DNA from: Comamonadaceae bacterium UBA4962
GTDB taxonomy: Bacteria; Pseudomonadota; Gammaproteobacteria; Burkholderiales; Burkholderiaceae_C
Direction of reading: 5' to 3'
NCBI GenBank assembly: GCA_002397315.1
Contig: DHAE01000004.1
Coordinates: forward strand, 1 to 64,000
DNA: 64,000 nucleotides
Shown: positions 51,845 through 62,566 of the stretch, one piece after another
How positions within the stretch are numbered: position 1 is the stretch's first letter
Layout: each line of letters opens with the position of its first letter
The notes under the pieces: model-generated
The model's database searches: none
What the model saw: the letters and a program-made list of their open reading frames with translations, nothing else
Told to the model about the DNA's origin: nothing
Position numbers and translations under genes: made by a program

Positions 51845-52820
51845 TCGCTTGAATAGCGGCTTGCTGGATCAAAGTCCGCCAGTGCGATAGCTGCTGCGCC
51901 ACGTACTGCGCGAACTCCTCCGGCGTCTTGCTGGGCCAGACCTGGAAGCCGATCTGCGCGAGCTTGTCCTGCGTGTCCTTGTCGGCCAGCACGGCCTGCA
52001 GTTCGGTGTTCAGTCGCTGCACCACCGCGGGCGGCATGCCGGCCGGGCCGAAGACGCCGTTCCACGAGGTCAGATCGAACCCCTTCACCGTCTGCCCGAT
52101 CGGCGGCACGCCCGGCAGCAGCGGCGAGGGCTGGGCGGTGGTGATGCCCAGGGTGCGCACCTTGTCGCCCGTGAGCATGCTCTTGCCGGAGCCCAGGTCC
52201 ACCACGTAGGCCTGCACCTGCCCGCCCAGCAGATCGGTGAGCGCCTGCGGGCTGGACTTGTACGGCACGCTCAGCAGGTCCACTTTCGCGATGTGTTTGA
52301 TGCTCTCCATCGCCACCAGCGAAGTGCTGTTGGGCGTGGCGTAGCTCAGCGTGCCGGGATGGGCGCGGGCGTAGTCGAGGAACTCGGGCAGCGATTTCAC
52401 CGGCAGCGCCGGGCTCACCACGAGCGCGAAGGGCAGCTCGCCCACGCGCGCCACGGGCGTGAAGTCCTTGATGGGGTCGTACTTGAGGCTGGAATACAGC
52501 GCCGGGTTGGCCGAGTGCGAGGTGTTCGTGGTCATGAACAGCGTGTAGCCGTCCGGCTTGGCCCGGGCCGCCAATTGGGCGCCCACCTGGGCGTTGGCGC
52601 CGGGCTTGTTGTCCACCAGCACCGGCTGCTTCAGGCGCTCGGACAGCTTCTGGCCCACGGTGCGCGCCACGGCATCCGTGCCGCTGCCCGCGGCGAAGGG
52701 CACGATGAGGGTGATGGGCGCATTGGGATAGTCGGGCGCCTGGGCCAGGGCTGCCGAGGCGGCCAGCGCGGCCACGGCGCCGCAGGCCCGCCGCAGGGCG
52801 CGGGGAAGGGAAAAACGCAT
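51834..52820 (-). CDS. Bug-family (TctC-like) periplasmic substrate-binding protein
   Basis: 328 residues. Signal peptide ARRACGAVAALAASAALAQA (approx.), mature start PDYPNAPITLIVPFAAGSGT followed by VLVDNKPGANAQVGAQLAA, the Bug hallmark for binding carboxylates. No TctA/TctB membrane genes are adjacent, as is common for these expanded binding proteins in Comamonadaceae and relatives. The start at 52820 follows CCAGGAGACAACACC. Its last codons and stop come from a family-B repeat. It probably captures the acid handled by the downstream CoA-transferase operon. Confidence 0.92.
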   Translation of the reverse strand: MRFSLPRALRRACGAVAALAASAALAQAPDYPNAPITLIVPFAAGSGTDAVARTVGQKLSERLKQPVLVDNKPGANAQVGAQLAARAKPDGYTLFMTTNTSHSANPALYSSLKYDPIKDFTPVARVGELPFALVVSPALPVKSLPEFLDYARAHPGTLSYATPNSTSLVAMESIKHIAKVDLLSVPYKSSPQALTDLLGGQVQAYVVDLGSGKSMLTGDKVRTLGITTAQPSPLLPGVPPIGQTVKGFDLTSWNGVFGPAGMPPAVVQRLNTELQAVLADKDTQDKLAQIGFQVWPSKTPEEFAQYVAQQLSHWRTLIQQAAIQATSP

Positions 52821-53085
52821 GGTGTTGTCTCCTGGAAGGGCGGCCTCTGTACCCGGGCCTGATGGCATCTTGGGCGCGCCTCTCATTCGCGTCCAATTCA
52901 ATCCTTGATGCGTGCGATAGCTTTTGCGAATGGTTGCCACGCTTCCGGTCTGCGGGACGGAGCACAATAGACCCCTTGCCTGCGTGCAGCGCAGCGGCTC
53001 CGCCGGGATGCCGTCCTGCCCTGCACCCGCCCAGCGCCGCTGCCGCGCGGGCACCCGACGCCACCGACCAGAGAGTTCCACCGCC

Positions 53086-54947
<1,862 letters not shown>

Positions 54948-54948
<1 letters not shown>

Positions 54949-55061
54949 GAGCCGCTCACAGAACCCTTCTGGCGTCGTTGCCTCATCTTGTCGTACTACT
55001 CGTACTGCCTGCGATGCGGCGCCTAGCCAGAACCGCTTCGCTGGGTTCTGTGAGCGGCTCT
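54948..55061. repeat. Family-A dispersed palindromic repeat, copy 4
   Basis: 114 bp with perfect 19-bp outer arms (AGAGCCGCTCACAGAACCC at 54948-54966, reverse complement at 55043-55061) and the family core GGCGTCGTTGCCTCATCTTG ... CTGCGATGCGGCGCCTAGCC. It lies between convergent recQ and the first beta-lactamase-like gene, starting inside the recQ stop codon. Confidence 0.92.
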
Positions 55062-55072
55062 GAACCGCTCGC

Positions 55073-56227
55073 CTAGCCCGGGCCCGTGGCCGGCCGGCCC
55101 TGCAGCAGCGTGCGCGTGATCGCGCGGCCGATCTGCTCGAACAGCCGGCCCGCCTGCCGCATCTCGTCCATGCCCTCGGCGCAAATCGCCACCACGATCG
55201 CGTGCGCGCCGCCGTCCTGCGGGTCGATCACGCCCATGTGGCAGGCGCGGTGGTACTGCGTGCCGGTCTTGTGGATGAAGCGCACGGTGCGCGGCAGCCC
55301 CGCCTCCAGCCGGTAGGCGTCGTAGGTGTCAAACTTCAGGTCCTTGTAGAGCATCTGCTGGTGCGGCGGCGTCAGCAACTGGCCGCGCACCAGCTTCTCC
55401 AGCATGCCGCCATAGCCCGTGAGGGTGGCGGTGTTGGCGCCCCGCGCGTAGTAGCGGTCGTACGCCTCTTCCATCGTCTTCACCTGCAGCGCGTCCTTCT
55501 TGACCTGCAGCGTGCGCGCCAGCGCCTGCACGCGCTGCGGGCCCATGGGCGCCGCGGCCACGCGCACCAGGTCCATCGGCGCGATCTCACGCGCGCGGGG
55601 GTGCAGCTCCGCGTACACGTCCTGGCGCACCTGCGTGAAATTGGTGAGCGGGCCGACGTTGCGCGCGCCCATCAGCGCCTGCGCACGGGTGTTGAACGTG
55701 TCCTGCCCGATAGTGCGGATCAGCAGGTTCGCGGCGGTGTTGTCGCTGTCCATCAGCATGCGGCGCAGCAGCGTCTCGACGCTGTGCTGCGTGCCCACGG
55801 GCTGCCAGACCAGCGCGCCGGAACCGTCGATCTTGTCGCGCTCTTCCACGCGCAGTTCCTGGTCCAGGCGCAACCGGCCCTGCTGCACTTCCTGCAGCAC
55901 CGCGATCGCCAGCGGCAGCTTCGCCGACGAAGCGAGATACCAGCGCCGGTCGGCCTGCCAGGTGAAGGTCTCGCCGTTGTCCAGGCGCTTCACGTACAGG
56001 CCGAACTGGCCGGGCGTTTCGCGCTCGAGTTTCTGCACCTGGGTGCCCAGCGCCTCGGCCCACGCGGGGGCGGCCAGCGCCCGCTCAGGCGTCGTCGTCC
56101 CCAGCGCCGTCAGCAGCAGGGGCAGCGCCGCCGCCAGCACCGTGCGGGCGAGCCGCCGGCGCATCGCCGGACGGCGCGGCACCGGAGCCGGATGCCCGGG
56201 TGGGCAGGGTGGGGCAGCGTGGTTCAT
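55073..56227 (-). CDS. Class A beta-lactamase-like serine hydrolase, copy 1
   Basis: 384 residues; a long N-terminus with a signal-like segment (LARTVLAAALPLLLTALG) and then the class A / penicillin-binding fold. Active-site motifs: S100-S-A-K103 (SxxK), SDN at 161-163 and KTG at 320-322. It is larger than typical class A enzymes (~290). The conserved omega-loop Glu could not be placed with certainty, so hydrolysis of beta-lactams is unproven. It lies downstream of a paralogue on the same strand; the first ~48 codons overlap the paralogue's 3' end in another frame. Confidence 0.85.
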   Translation of the reverse strand: MNHAAPPCPPGHPAPVPRRPAMRRRLARTVLAAALPLLLTALGTTTPERALAAPAWAEALGTQVQKLERETPGQFGLYVKRLDNGETFTWQADRRWYLASSAKLPLAIAVLQEVQQGRLRLDQELRVEERDKIDGSGALVWQPVGTQHSVETLLRRMLMDSDNTAANLLIRTIGQDTFNTRAQALMGARNVGPLTNFTQVRQDVYAELHPRAREIAPMDLVRVAAAPMGPQRVQALARTLQVKKDALQVKTMEEAYDRYYARGANTATLTGYGGMLEKLVRGQLLTPPHQQMLYKDLKFDTYDAYRLEAGLPRTVRFIHKTGTQYHRACHMGVIDPQDGGAHAIVVAICAEGMDEMRQAGRLFEQIGRAITRTLLQGRPATGPG

Positions 56228-57437
56228 GCGATCTCCCGTCGGACAGCAGGCCCGACTGGCAGAGGGCGATGCCGACCTGCCGGAGCGCGCGATCGGACCG
56301 GGCCGTGGAAGGTTCGCCGCGCGTGCAGGCCACCACCAGCACGCGCCGCTCCGGGAGGGAGCGCGGCACGGTGACCAGGCCTGAATCGCATGTTCGTGCG
56401 CGCTGCGTGCCGGTCTTGTGGGCGAAGCGCGCACCCGGCGGTAGTCCCGCCTTGATGCGCTGCGGGCCGGTCTTCACGCGCTCCATCACCGACAGCAGGT
56501 AGGCCGTGTGCTGGGCATCGAGCGCGCGGCCTTCCACGAGCGCCTGCAGCAGATCGGCGTAGGCGTCGAGGCGCCCGCTGTTCAGGCCGCCCGCGTAGTA
56601 GGTTTCGTAGGCCGAGGCCAGGTCCGTGGGCGCGAGCGAGCGTTCGGGCACGCGCAGCAGCGTGGCCAGCGCGGACCGCGCCGCCGCGTCGCCGTGCAGC
56701 CGCTGCTGCTGGCGCAGCGCGAGGAAGTCGGTGCCCGAGAGGTGCGCCGCCTCGGGCGTGAGCACGCCGTACACGTGGCGGCGCACGTCGGCGAGCGAGG
56801 TGATGCGCCCGAAGCCCCGGGGCACCAGCGACTGCACCACCGCGTTGACGGTGCCGATGCCCACCAGGCCGATCAGCATGTCGCTGGCGGTGTTGTCGCT
56901 GTAGACGATCATCTGCTCCAGCAGGTAGCGCACGGTGAGCGGCGCGCCCACGGGCCGGCCGTTGGTGGGGCCGGCGCCGTCCACGTAGTCGGCGGCGCGC
57001 AGGGTGAGCGGGGTGTCGAGCGTGAAGTCGCCGCGCTCCACGCCGCGCAGCACCGCGATCGCCACGGGCACCTTGACGGTGGAGGCCAGGTACCACGGTT
57101 CCGATCCGTGGAACGAGGCCGAGGCGCCCGTCTCCAGATCGCGCACGTAGACGCCCAGGCGCACGCGGCTGTCCGCCTCGGCCTGCGCCAGTGCGCGCTC
57201 CAGGGGCTGCACCCACGCCGGTGCGGACACCACCGGGGCAGGCGCGGCCGGCTGCGGCGCGGTGGCGGGCGGCAGGTCGACGGGTTGCGCTGACCGGGCC
57301 GTTTGCGCCATGGCGGGCGCCAGGGCGACGCACCAGAGCGCGGAGACGGTGCAGGCCAGGCGCCGCAGCGGGCGGGCGGCGCGGGAGGAAAGAGCAGCTG
57401 GGGTGGCGGTAGGGGCGGAGTGGGGAGTGGCGGGCAT
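56085..57437 (-). CDS. Class A beta-lactamase-like serine hydrolase, copy 2
   Basis: 450 residues. Signal segment LACTVSALWCVALAPAMAQT, a Pro/Ala linker, then the fold with S119-T-V-K122 (SxxK), SDN at 180-182 and KTG at 341-343. The family normally ends soon after the last helix (RALRQVGIALCQSG); here ~45 further low-complexity residues (SGSGAAPSGDAPAARPHGAG) are read only because the frame overlaps the next gene by 143 bp. The start at 57437 leaves a 195-bp divergent region shared with the mmcB-like gene. The role may be cell-wall related or antibiotic resistance. Confidence 0.84.
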   Translation of the reverse strand: MPATPHSAPTATPAALSSRAARPLRRLACTVSALWCVALAPAMAQTARSAQPVDLPPATAPQPAAPAPVVSAPAWVQPLERALAQAEADSRVRLGVYVRDLETGASASFHGSEPWYLASTVKVPVAIAVLRGVERGDFTLDTPLTLRAADYVDGAGPTNGRPVGAPLTVRYLLEQMIVYSDNTASDMLIGLVGIGTVNAVVQSLVPRGFGRITSLADVRRHVYGVLTPEAAHLSGTDFLALRQQQRLHGDAAARSALATLLRVPERSLAPTDLASAYETYYAGGLNSGRLDAYADLLQALVEGRALDAQHTAYLLSVMERVKTGPQRIKAGLPPGARFAHKTGTQRARTCDSGLVTVPRSLPERRVLVVACTRGEPSTARSDRALRQVGIALCQSGLLSDGRSHEPRCPTLPTRASGSGAAPSGDAPAARPHGAGGGAAPAADGAGDDDA

Positions 57438-57597
57438 GCGGGCGGTCCCGGGATGCGGGCGATGACGGGGAATGGCGAAGCCCGGCCGCGGCACGGGCGC
57501 GAGGTTCCACCCTATCGTGCCCCCGGGCGCTGCGCCGTAGGGCAATGCCCCTTGCGCCGCGGATGGTGAATGGCCGGGCCCGGACTCGTCCGTGGCA

Positions 57598-57613
57598 CTG
57601 TATTTACAATCAG
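57598..57613 (+). promoter_or_regulatory. LexA-box-like sequence before the repair genes
   Basis: CTGT-N8-TCAG (CTGTATTTACAATCAG) deviates by one base from the LexA consensus CTGT-N8-ACAG. It is 20 bp upstream of the mmcB-like ATG. Both downstream genes are predicted DNA-repair enzymes, so SOS control is plausible. Confidence 0.45.
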
Positions 57614-57632
57614 TGCTTTGACATCCCACGCC

Positions 57633-58667
57633 ATGCCGGACATCGCCATCCAACGCATCCACCGCACGCGCCTGCTGCAGATCTGGCGGTCCGCGGGCTG
57701 GCCCTGCCGCGATGCGATCGAGATCGACCTGCTCGCGGCCGGCATGGTGCGGCTGGCGGAAGAGCCGGGCGGCCACGAGGTGCTGCGCCTCACCGATGCC
57801 GGCATCGTCTGCCTGGCCGAGGCGCGGCAGAAGGGCGCGCGCGCCCTGAGCGCCCACGACCGGCTGGCGATGCGCTTTTCGGAGCAGTTGCGCGCGGCGG
57901 GCCGCATCGTCTGGCGCGAGCTGTCGCTGCGCGCGGCCGTGGAGGCCCTCCCGACCGCGCCCGTACCTGCACCTGCGCCGGCACCCACTGCCGCACCCCT
58001 GCCGCAGGCCGTGCCCGCCGGCCGCCTGGCCCTGCGCAGGCTGTGGGACGACGACGAGGAGGGCGCCGGCGGCGCGTGCGCCCCCACGCCCGCCGTGGCG
58101 CGCATCTGGCGCATGGCGCGCCCCGACCTGTTCTCGATCCGGCACACCAGCGTGCCCGCCTACCTGCAGCCCATGGTGCACGAGGTGAAGGCCAGCCGCG
58201 CCGACCTGCTCTCCGACCTGCGGCACGCGGCCAAGCGCGAGGCCTACCAGTGGCTGTGCGAGGAGTGCTACTACGTCTTCCCCGCGGGCATCGCCCAGCC
58301 CGAGGAAATCCCCGAGCCCTTCGGCGTGTGGGTGCTGCACGGCCCGATCGAAACCGGCCGTTTCGAGCTGCTGCGCCCCGCGCGCCATGCCCGCTGTCCG
58401 CTGCCCTTCGCCGTGTGGATGGCGCTGTGCCGGGCCACGCCGATGTACGGCGACGGCGAGCCCGCGCAGGCGCTGCTGGGCGAAGGGGTGGAGGGCGCGG
58501 ACGGGCCCGCGGCGGAGCCGGCCCTTGCGGAGACGGCGCCCTGCGCCCCGGAAGCGGCCGGATCGCCATCCCCCGAGCTCCCCGACCCCGATCCCCTGTC
58601 GCCTCCGGTGCCGCCTGCCGCCGAGGCCGCGCCGGTGCCCGCGCCCGCGTCCGCGGCGCAGCCCTGA
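57633..58667 (+). CDS. MmcB-like putative DNA-repair nuclease (PD-(D/E)XK superfamily)
   Basis: 344 residues from ATG 57633 (MPDIAIQRIHRTRLLQIWRS). A winged-helix-like N-terminus is followed by an Ala/Pro linker. The second half carries D165 (ARPDLFSIR) and E184-V-K186 (MVHEVKASRADLLSDLR), then EAYQWLCEECYYVFPAGIA, which is the pattern of MmcB/DUF-type repair nucleases. An acidic/Pro-rich tail follows. The helicase gene starts 11 bp after the stop. The nuclease call is from motif pattern; biochemical activity is not shown. Confidence 0.75.
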   Translation: MPDIAIQRIHRTRLLQIWRSAGWPCRDAIEIDLLAAGMVRLAEEPGGHEVLRLTDAGIVCLAEARQKGARALSAHDRLAMRFSEQLRAAGRIVWRELSLRAAVEALPTAPVPAPAPAPTAAPLPQAVPAGRLALRRLWDDDEEGAGGACAPTPAVARIWRMARPDLFSIRHTSVPAYLQPMVHEVKASRADLLSDLRHAAKREAYQWLCEECYYVFPAGIAQPEEIPEPFGVWVLHGPIETGRFELLRPARHARCPLPFAVWMALCRATPMYGDGEPAQALLGEGVEGADGPAAEPALAETAPCAPEAAGSPSPELPDPDPLSPPVPPAAEAAPVPAPASAAQP

Positions 58668-58678
58668 CGGCCCCCACC

Positions 58679-61135
58679 ATGCAGGCGGTGCCCATGGCCG
58701 TGCCCCCGGACGGCGCGCAGCAGCACCCGGTCCTGGACCGCAGCTACACCGTCGCGGTGCGCGAGCTGTGCGAATTCACCGCCAAGGCCGGTGACTTGGA
58801 TCTGCGATTCACGCCGGCGCCCACCGCGCTCGAAGGCATCGCCGGCCATGCGGTGGTGGCCGGGCGGCGCGGCGCCGGCTACGAGCGCGAAGTGACGCTG
58901 GCCGGCGACTGGCGCGACGGCCCGCTGCACCTGCGCGTGCGCGGCCGGGCCGACGGCTTCGATGCCGCCGCCGGCCGGCTGGAAGAAGTCAAGACCTACA
59001 AGGGCCGGCTCGACCGGCAGCCCGCGTCGCACCGTGCGCTGCACTGGGCACAGGCCAAGGTCTACGGCTGGCTGCTGTGCGAGGCGCGGCAGCTCGGCGC
59101 GGTCGAGGTGGCGCTGGTGTATTTCGACATCGGCACGCAGCAGGAGACGGTGCTCACCGAACAATGCACCGCCGAGGCCCTGCGCGCGCATTTCGACACG
59201 CAGTGCCGCCGCTTCGTGGCCTGGGCCGCGCAGGAGGTGGCGCACCGCCGCGCACGCGACGCCGCCCTGGCCGCGCTGGCGTTCCCGTTCGGGGCCTTCC
59301 GCACCGGGCAGCGGCCGCTGGCGGAGGCCGTCTACCGCGCCGCCACCGCCGGCCGCTGCCTGCTGGCCCAGGCGCCCACGGGCATCGGCAAGACGGCGGG
59401 CACGCTGTTCCCGCTGCTGAAGGCCGCGCCCGGCGAGCGGCTGGACAAGGTCTTCTTCCTGGCCGCCAAGACCTCGGGCCGGCAGGTGGCGCTGGACGCG
59501 CTCGCCCGCATGGCGGGGCCCGCGCGCGAGGACCGCAGCGGCGGCGCCCTGCCGCTGCGCGTGCTGGAACTCGTCGCGCGCGAGAAGGCCTGCGAACACC
59601 CGGGCCAGGCCTGCCACGGCGACGCCTGCCCGCTGGCGCGCGGCTTCTACGACCGGCTGCCCGCCGCCCGCGCCGCGGCACTCGACCCGCTTGCCTTCGC
59701 CACGGACGCTGCGACCGCTCCGACTGCCCCGACCGCCACCCACGCCACCGGCCCGCTGGCGCTGGACCAGGCCCGCGTGCGCGACGCCGCGCTGGCCCAC
59801 GGCGTGTGCCCCTACTACCTCTCGCAGGAACTGGCGCGCTGGGCCGACGTGGTGGTGGGCGACTACCACTACTACTTCGACCTGGGGGCGATGCTGCACG
59901 GCCTCGCGCAGGCCAACCAGTGGCGCGTGGCCGTGCTGGTGGACGAGGCGCACAACCTCGTCGAGCGCGGGCGGCGCATGTACACGGCCGAACTGCTGCC
60001 CGGCACGCTGCACGAGGCGCGCCGATCGCCGACGGCCGCCGCGGTGCCGGTCGTGAAGAAGGCGCTGGACCGCATCCGCCGCGCGTGGGTCGCGCTGGAC
60101 AAGGCGGTGGAAGCGCAGGTGCAGGCAGCCGCGCAACCCGCGGGGGCCACCGGCTACGTGGTGCAGGAAGAGGGCTTTCCGGCGAAGCTGCTGGCCGCAT
60201 TGCAGCAGGGCAGCAGCGCCCTGGGCGAGCATTTCGCGGAACACCCCGAGCAGGCCGACGGCGCGCTGCAGGCCTTCTACCTCGAAGCCCTGCAGGCGCT
60301 GCGCATGGCCGAACTGCTGGACGCGCACTCCCTGGTGGACGTGCAGCGGCCCGCGGGCGCCGCGCCGGGCGGCTCCACGGTCTGCGTGCGCAACATCGTG
60401 CCTGCGCCCTTCCTCGCGCCGCGCTTCGCCGCCGCGCGCACCGCCACGCTGTTCTCGGCCACGCTGGCGCCCACGCGCTACTACGCCGATCTGCTCGGCC
60501 TGCCCGCGGGGCACGCGGCCACCGAGGTCGCATCGCCCTTCGCCGCCACGCAGTTGCAGGTGCGGGTGGCGCGGCGCATCTCCACGCGCTATGCGCACCG
60601 CGCCGCCTCGGCCGCGCCCATCGCCGACCTGATGGCGCGGCAGTTCACCGAACGGCCCGGCAACTACCTGGCGTTCTTCAGCAGCTACGACTACCTCGCC
60701 CAGGTGGCCGAGGCCTTCGCCCGCCGCCATCCGGGCCTGCCGCACTGGTGCCAATCGCGCCGCATGCAGGAGGCCGAGCAGCGCGCCTTCCTGGCCCGCT
60801 TCACGGAAGACAGCGAGGGCATCGGTTTCGCCGTGCTGGGCGGCGCCTTCGCCGAGGGCATCGACCTGCCCGGGCGGCGGCTGATCGGCGCCTTCCTCTC
60901 CACGCTGGGCCTGCCGCAGATCAACCCGGTGAACGAGCAGATCCGCGCGCGCATGGAGCAGCTCTTCGGGGCCGGCTACGACTACACCTACCTCTACCCG
61001 GGCCTGCAGAAAGTCGTGCAGGCCGCGGGCCGCGTGATCCGCACGCCGAGCGACGAGGGTGTGGTGCACCTGATCGACGACCGTTTCGCGCGGGCGGAGG
61101 TGCGCCGGCTGCTGCCTGCGTGGTGGGCCATGTGA
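58679..61135 (+). CDS. Rad3/DinG-type DNA helicase with N-terminal PD-(D/E)XK nuclease domain
   Basis: 818 residues. N-terminal ~200: H57 (EGIAGHAVV), D92 (GRADGF) and E103-V-K105 (EEVKTYKG), a RecB/Cas4-like nuclease site. Then a superfamily-2 Fe-S helicase: Walker A APTGIGKTAGT, Fe-S cysteines in REKACEHPGQACHGDACPL and HGVCPYYLS, DEAH in VLVDEAHNLVERG, and motif VI QAAGRVIRTPSDEG. This couples end resection to unwinding in one protein. ATG 58679 was chosen. It is co-transcribed with the MmcB-like gene behind a LexA-like box. No CRISPR genes are nearby. Confidence 0.88.
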   Translation: MQAVPMAVPPDGAQQHPVLDRSYTVAVRELCEFTAKAGDLDLRFTPAPTALEGIAGHAVVAGRRGAGYEREVTLAGDWRDGPLHLRVRGRADGFDAAAGRLEEVKTYKGRLDRQPASHRALHWAQAKVYGWLLCEARQLGAVEVALVYFDIGTQQETVLTEQCTAEALRAHFDTQCRRFVAWAAQEVAHRRARDAALAALAFPFGAFRTGQRPLAEAVYRAATAGRCLLAQAPTGIGKTAGTLFPLLKAAPGERLDKVFFLAAKTSGRQVALDALARMAGPAREDRSGGALPLRVLELVAREKACEHPGQACHGDACPLARGFYDRLPAARAAALDPLAFATDAATAPTAPTATHATGPLALDQARVRDAALAHGVCPYYLSQELARWADVVVGDYHYYFDLGAMLHGLAQANQWRVAVLVDEAHNLVERGRRMYTAELLPGTLHEARRSPTAAAVPVVKKALDRIRRAWVALDKAVEAQVQAAAQPAGATGYVVQEEGFPAKLLAALQQGSSALGEHFAEHPEQADGALQAFYLEALQALRMAELLDAHSLVDVQRPAGAAPGGSTVCVRNIVPAPFLAPRFAAARTATLFSATLAPTRYYADLLGLPAGHAATEVASPFAATQLQVRVARRISTRYAHRAASAAPIADLMARQFTERPGNYLAFFSSYDYLAQVAEAFARRHPGLPHWCQSRRMQEAEQRAFLARFTEDSEGIGFAVLGGAFAEGIDLPGRRLIGAFLSTLGLPQINPVNEQIRARMEQLFGAGYDYTYLYPGLQKVVQAAGRVIRTPSDEGVVHLIDDRFARAEVRRLLPAWWAM

Positions 61136-61143
61136 AGGGTTTT

Positions 61144-61183
61144 GCATACAGCGTGTATGTGAATTAACATACGCGCCGTATGC
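61144..61183. promoter_or_regulatory. TetR operator overlapping its own start codon
   Basis: GCATACAGCGTGTATGT (61144-61160) and ACATACGCGCCGTATGC (61167-61183) are inverted copies (15 of 17 match) around a 6-bp AT-rich centre. The right arm includes the ATG at 61180. Binding would block both transcription and translation start, so the TetR gene is probably autoregulated. Confidence 0.7.
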
Positions 61184-61800
61184 CAAAGCGTTCTCCCCTT
61201 TCCGCGCCGGCCCCGCGCCGCACGCGCGCCGAAACCATGGCCGCCACGCGCGCCCGCCTGCTGGCCGTGGCGCGCCGCGCGTTCGCCGAGCAGGGTTACG
61301 CCGGCACGTCGATGGACGATTTCACGGCCGAGGCCGGCCTCACCCGCGGGGCGCTCTACCACCACTTCGGCAGCAAGCAGGGGCTGCTGGTCGCGGTCAT
61401 CGAGCAGATCGAGGCCGAGGTGGGCGAGCGCCTGCGCGCCGTGTCCGAGGCGGCGCCCACGCCCTGGGAAGGGTTCCGTCGCCGCTGCCAGACCTACCTC
61501 GAACTGGCGCTGGTGCCCGAGATCCGCCGCATCATCCTGCAGGACGCGCGCGCGGTGTTCGGCGACGTTCCGCAGGCCGCGCAATCGGTGGCCATCGCCG
61601 CCCTGGAAGACGCCCTGCAGGGCCTGATCGCCGGCGGCACCGTGGCACCCGTGCATGCGGGGGCCGCGGCGCGGATGCTCTATGGCGCGGTCACCGAAGC
61701 CTCGTTCTGGATCGCCGAGCCGGACGGCGACCCCACCACGCGCCTCGCCCAGGCACAGGACGGGCTCGACCGGCTGCTGGCGGGCCTGCTCGTCCGCTGA
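61180..61800 (+). CDS. TetR/AcrR-family transcriptional regulator
   Basis: 206 residues. HTH in ATRARLLAVARRAFAEQGYA with MDDFTAEAGLTRGALYHHFGSKQGLLVAVI (residues 25-70). The C-terminal domain (FRRRCQTYLELALVPEIRRI, QAAQSVAIAALEDALQGLIA) is like that of TetR_C type regulators of oxidoreductase genes. The start at 61180 lies inside its own operator. The cytochrome b561 gene starts 50 bp downstream and is likely its target. Confidence 0.92.
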   Translation: MPKRSPLSAPAPRRTRAETMAATRARLLAVARRAFAEQGYAGTSMDDFTAEAGLTRGALYHHFGSKQGLLVAVIEQIEAEVGERLRAVSEAAPTPWEGFRRRCQTYLELALVPEIRRIILQDARAVFGDVPQAAQSVAIAALEDALQGLIAGGTVAPVHAGAAARMLYGAVTEASFWIAEPDGDPTTRLAQAQDGLDRLLAGLLVR

Positions 61801-61849
61801 ACGCCCACCTCCGCACCTTTTTTCCCCAAGAACCCAGGAGCACACGGCC

Positions 61850-62431
61850 ATGCAGTGGCGCAACACCGCGACCCGCTTCGGCGCGCTCGCCCAATTCTTC
61901 CATTGGACGAGCGCCGCCGCGTTCATCGGCGCCTACGCCGTCGTCTACTACGTCATCTGGTTCATGGACGACACCTCGGACGCATCCCTGCCCGTGCTCA
62001 ACATCCATTGGGTGCTGGGCCTGCTGGTGGGCTTCCTGGTGCTGCCGCGGCTGCTCTGGCGGCTGCTGGACGTGCAGCCTGCCGATCCGCCGGGCCCGCC
62101 GATCGAACATGCGCTCGCCCATGCCGCGCACTGGGGCCTGTACGGCCTGCTGATCGTGATGCCGCTCACCGGCTACCTCGGCACCGGGGCGCCGACGGAT
62201 TTCGGGCTGTTCACCATCACCGGCTTCAACGACACGGCCCTGTTCGGCTGGATCGGCCGCACCTGGGGCGTGGGCTGGGAGGCCTTCGAGGCGCCGATCG
62301 ATGCGGTGCACCATTTCATCGGCCAGTACGTGGCGTGGGCCGTAGTGCTGCTGCACGTGGCCGCGGCGCTCTACCACCACCGGGTGCGGCGCGACGGCGT
62401 GCTGGCGCGCATGCTGCCGGGCGCGCGGTGA
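61850..62431 (+). CDS. Cytochrome b561 family membrane protein
   Basis: 193 residues, four transmembrane helices. Candidate heme-ligand histidines are in ALAQFFHWTSAAAF (H18), LNIHWVLGLLVG (near 53), DAVHHFIGQYVAW and VVLLHVAAALYHHRV. It resembles bacterial b561 proteins that move electrons from the quinone pool. The start at 61850 (MQWRNTATRFG) follows CCAGGAGCACACGGCC. Probably in one transcript with the TetR gene. Confidence 0.9.
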   Translation: MQWRNTATRFGALAQFFHWTSAAAFIGAYAVVYYVIWFMDDTSDASLPVLNIHWVLGLLVGFLVLPRLLWRLLDVQPADPPGPPIEHALAHAAHWGLYGLLIVMPLTGYLGTGAPTDFGLFTITGFNDTALFGWIGRTWGVGWEAFEAPIDAVHHFIGQYVAWAVVLLHVAAALYHHRVRRDGVLARMLPGAR

Positions 62432-62566
62432 ACGGCTAGACCCTGCGCCTTACGCAGCCCTGACGCGTCGACGGCGCCCAACGCCGCAGTGGGGCAATGG
62501 ATTACAAAAGTTCACGTTTCCTCCCTGATTGGGTACAACGTGGCAAACACGTCGGAGGAGAGCGCT

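Noticed and set aside
58679..61135. Cas4 / CRISPR adaptation protein
   Set aside because: The N-terminal nuclease site is Cas4-like, but it is fused to a Rad3-type helicase and no cas genes or arrays are in the window.
58271..61186. 971-codon minus-strand frame opposite the helicase
   Set aside because: Shadow ORF; the plus strand carries complete helicase motifs.
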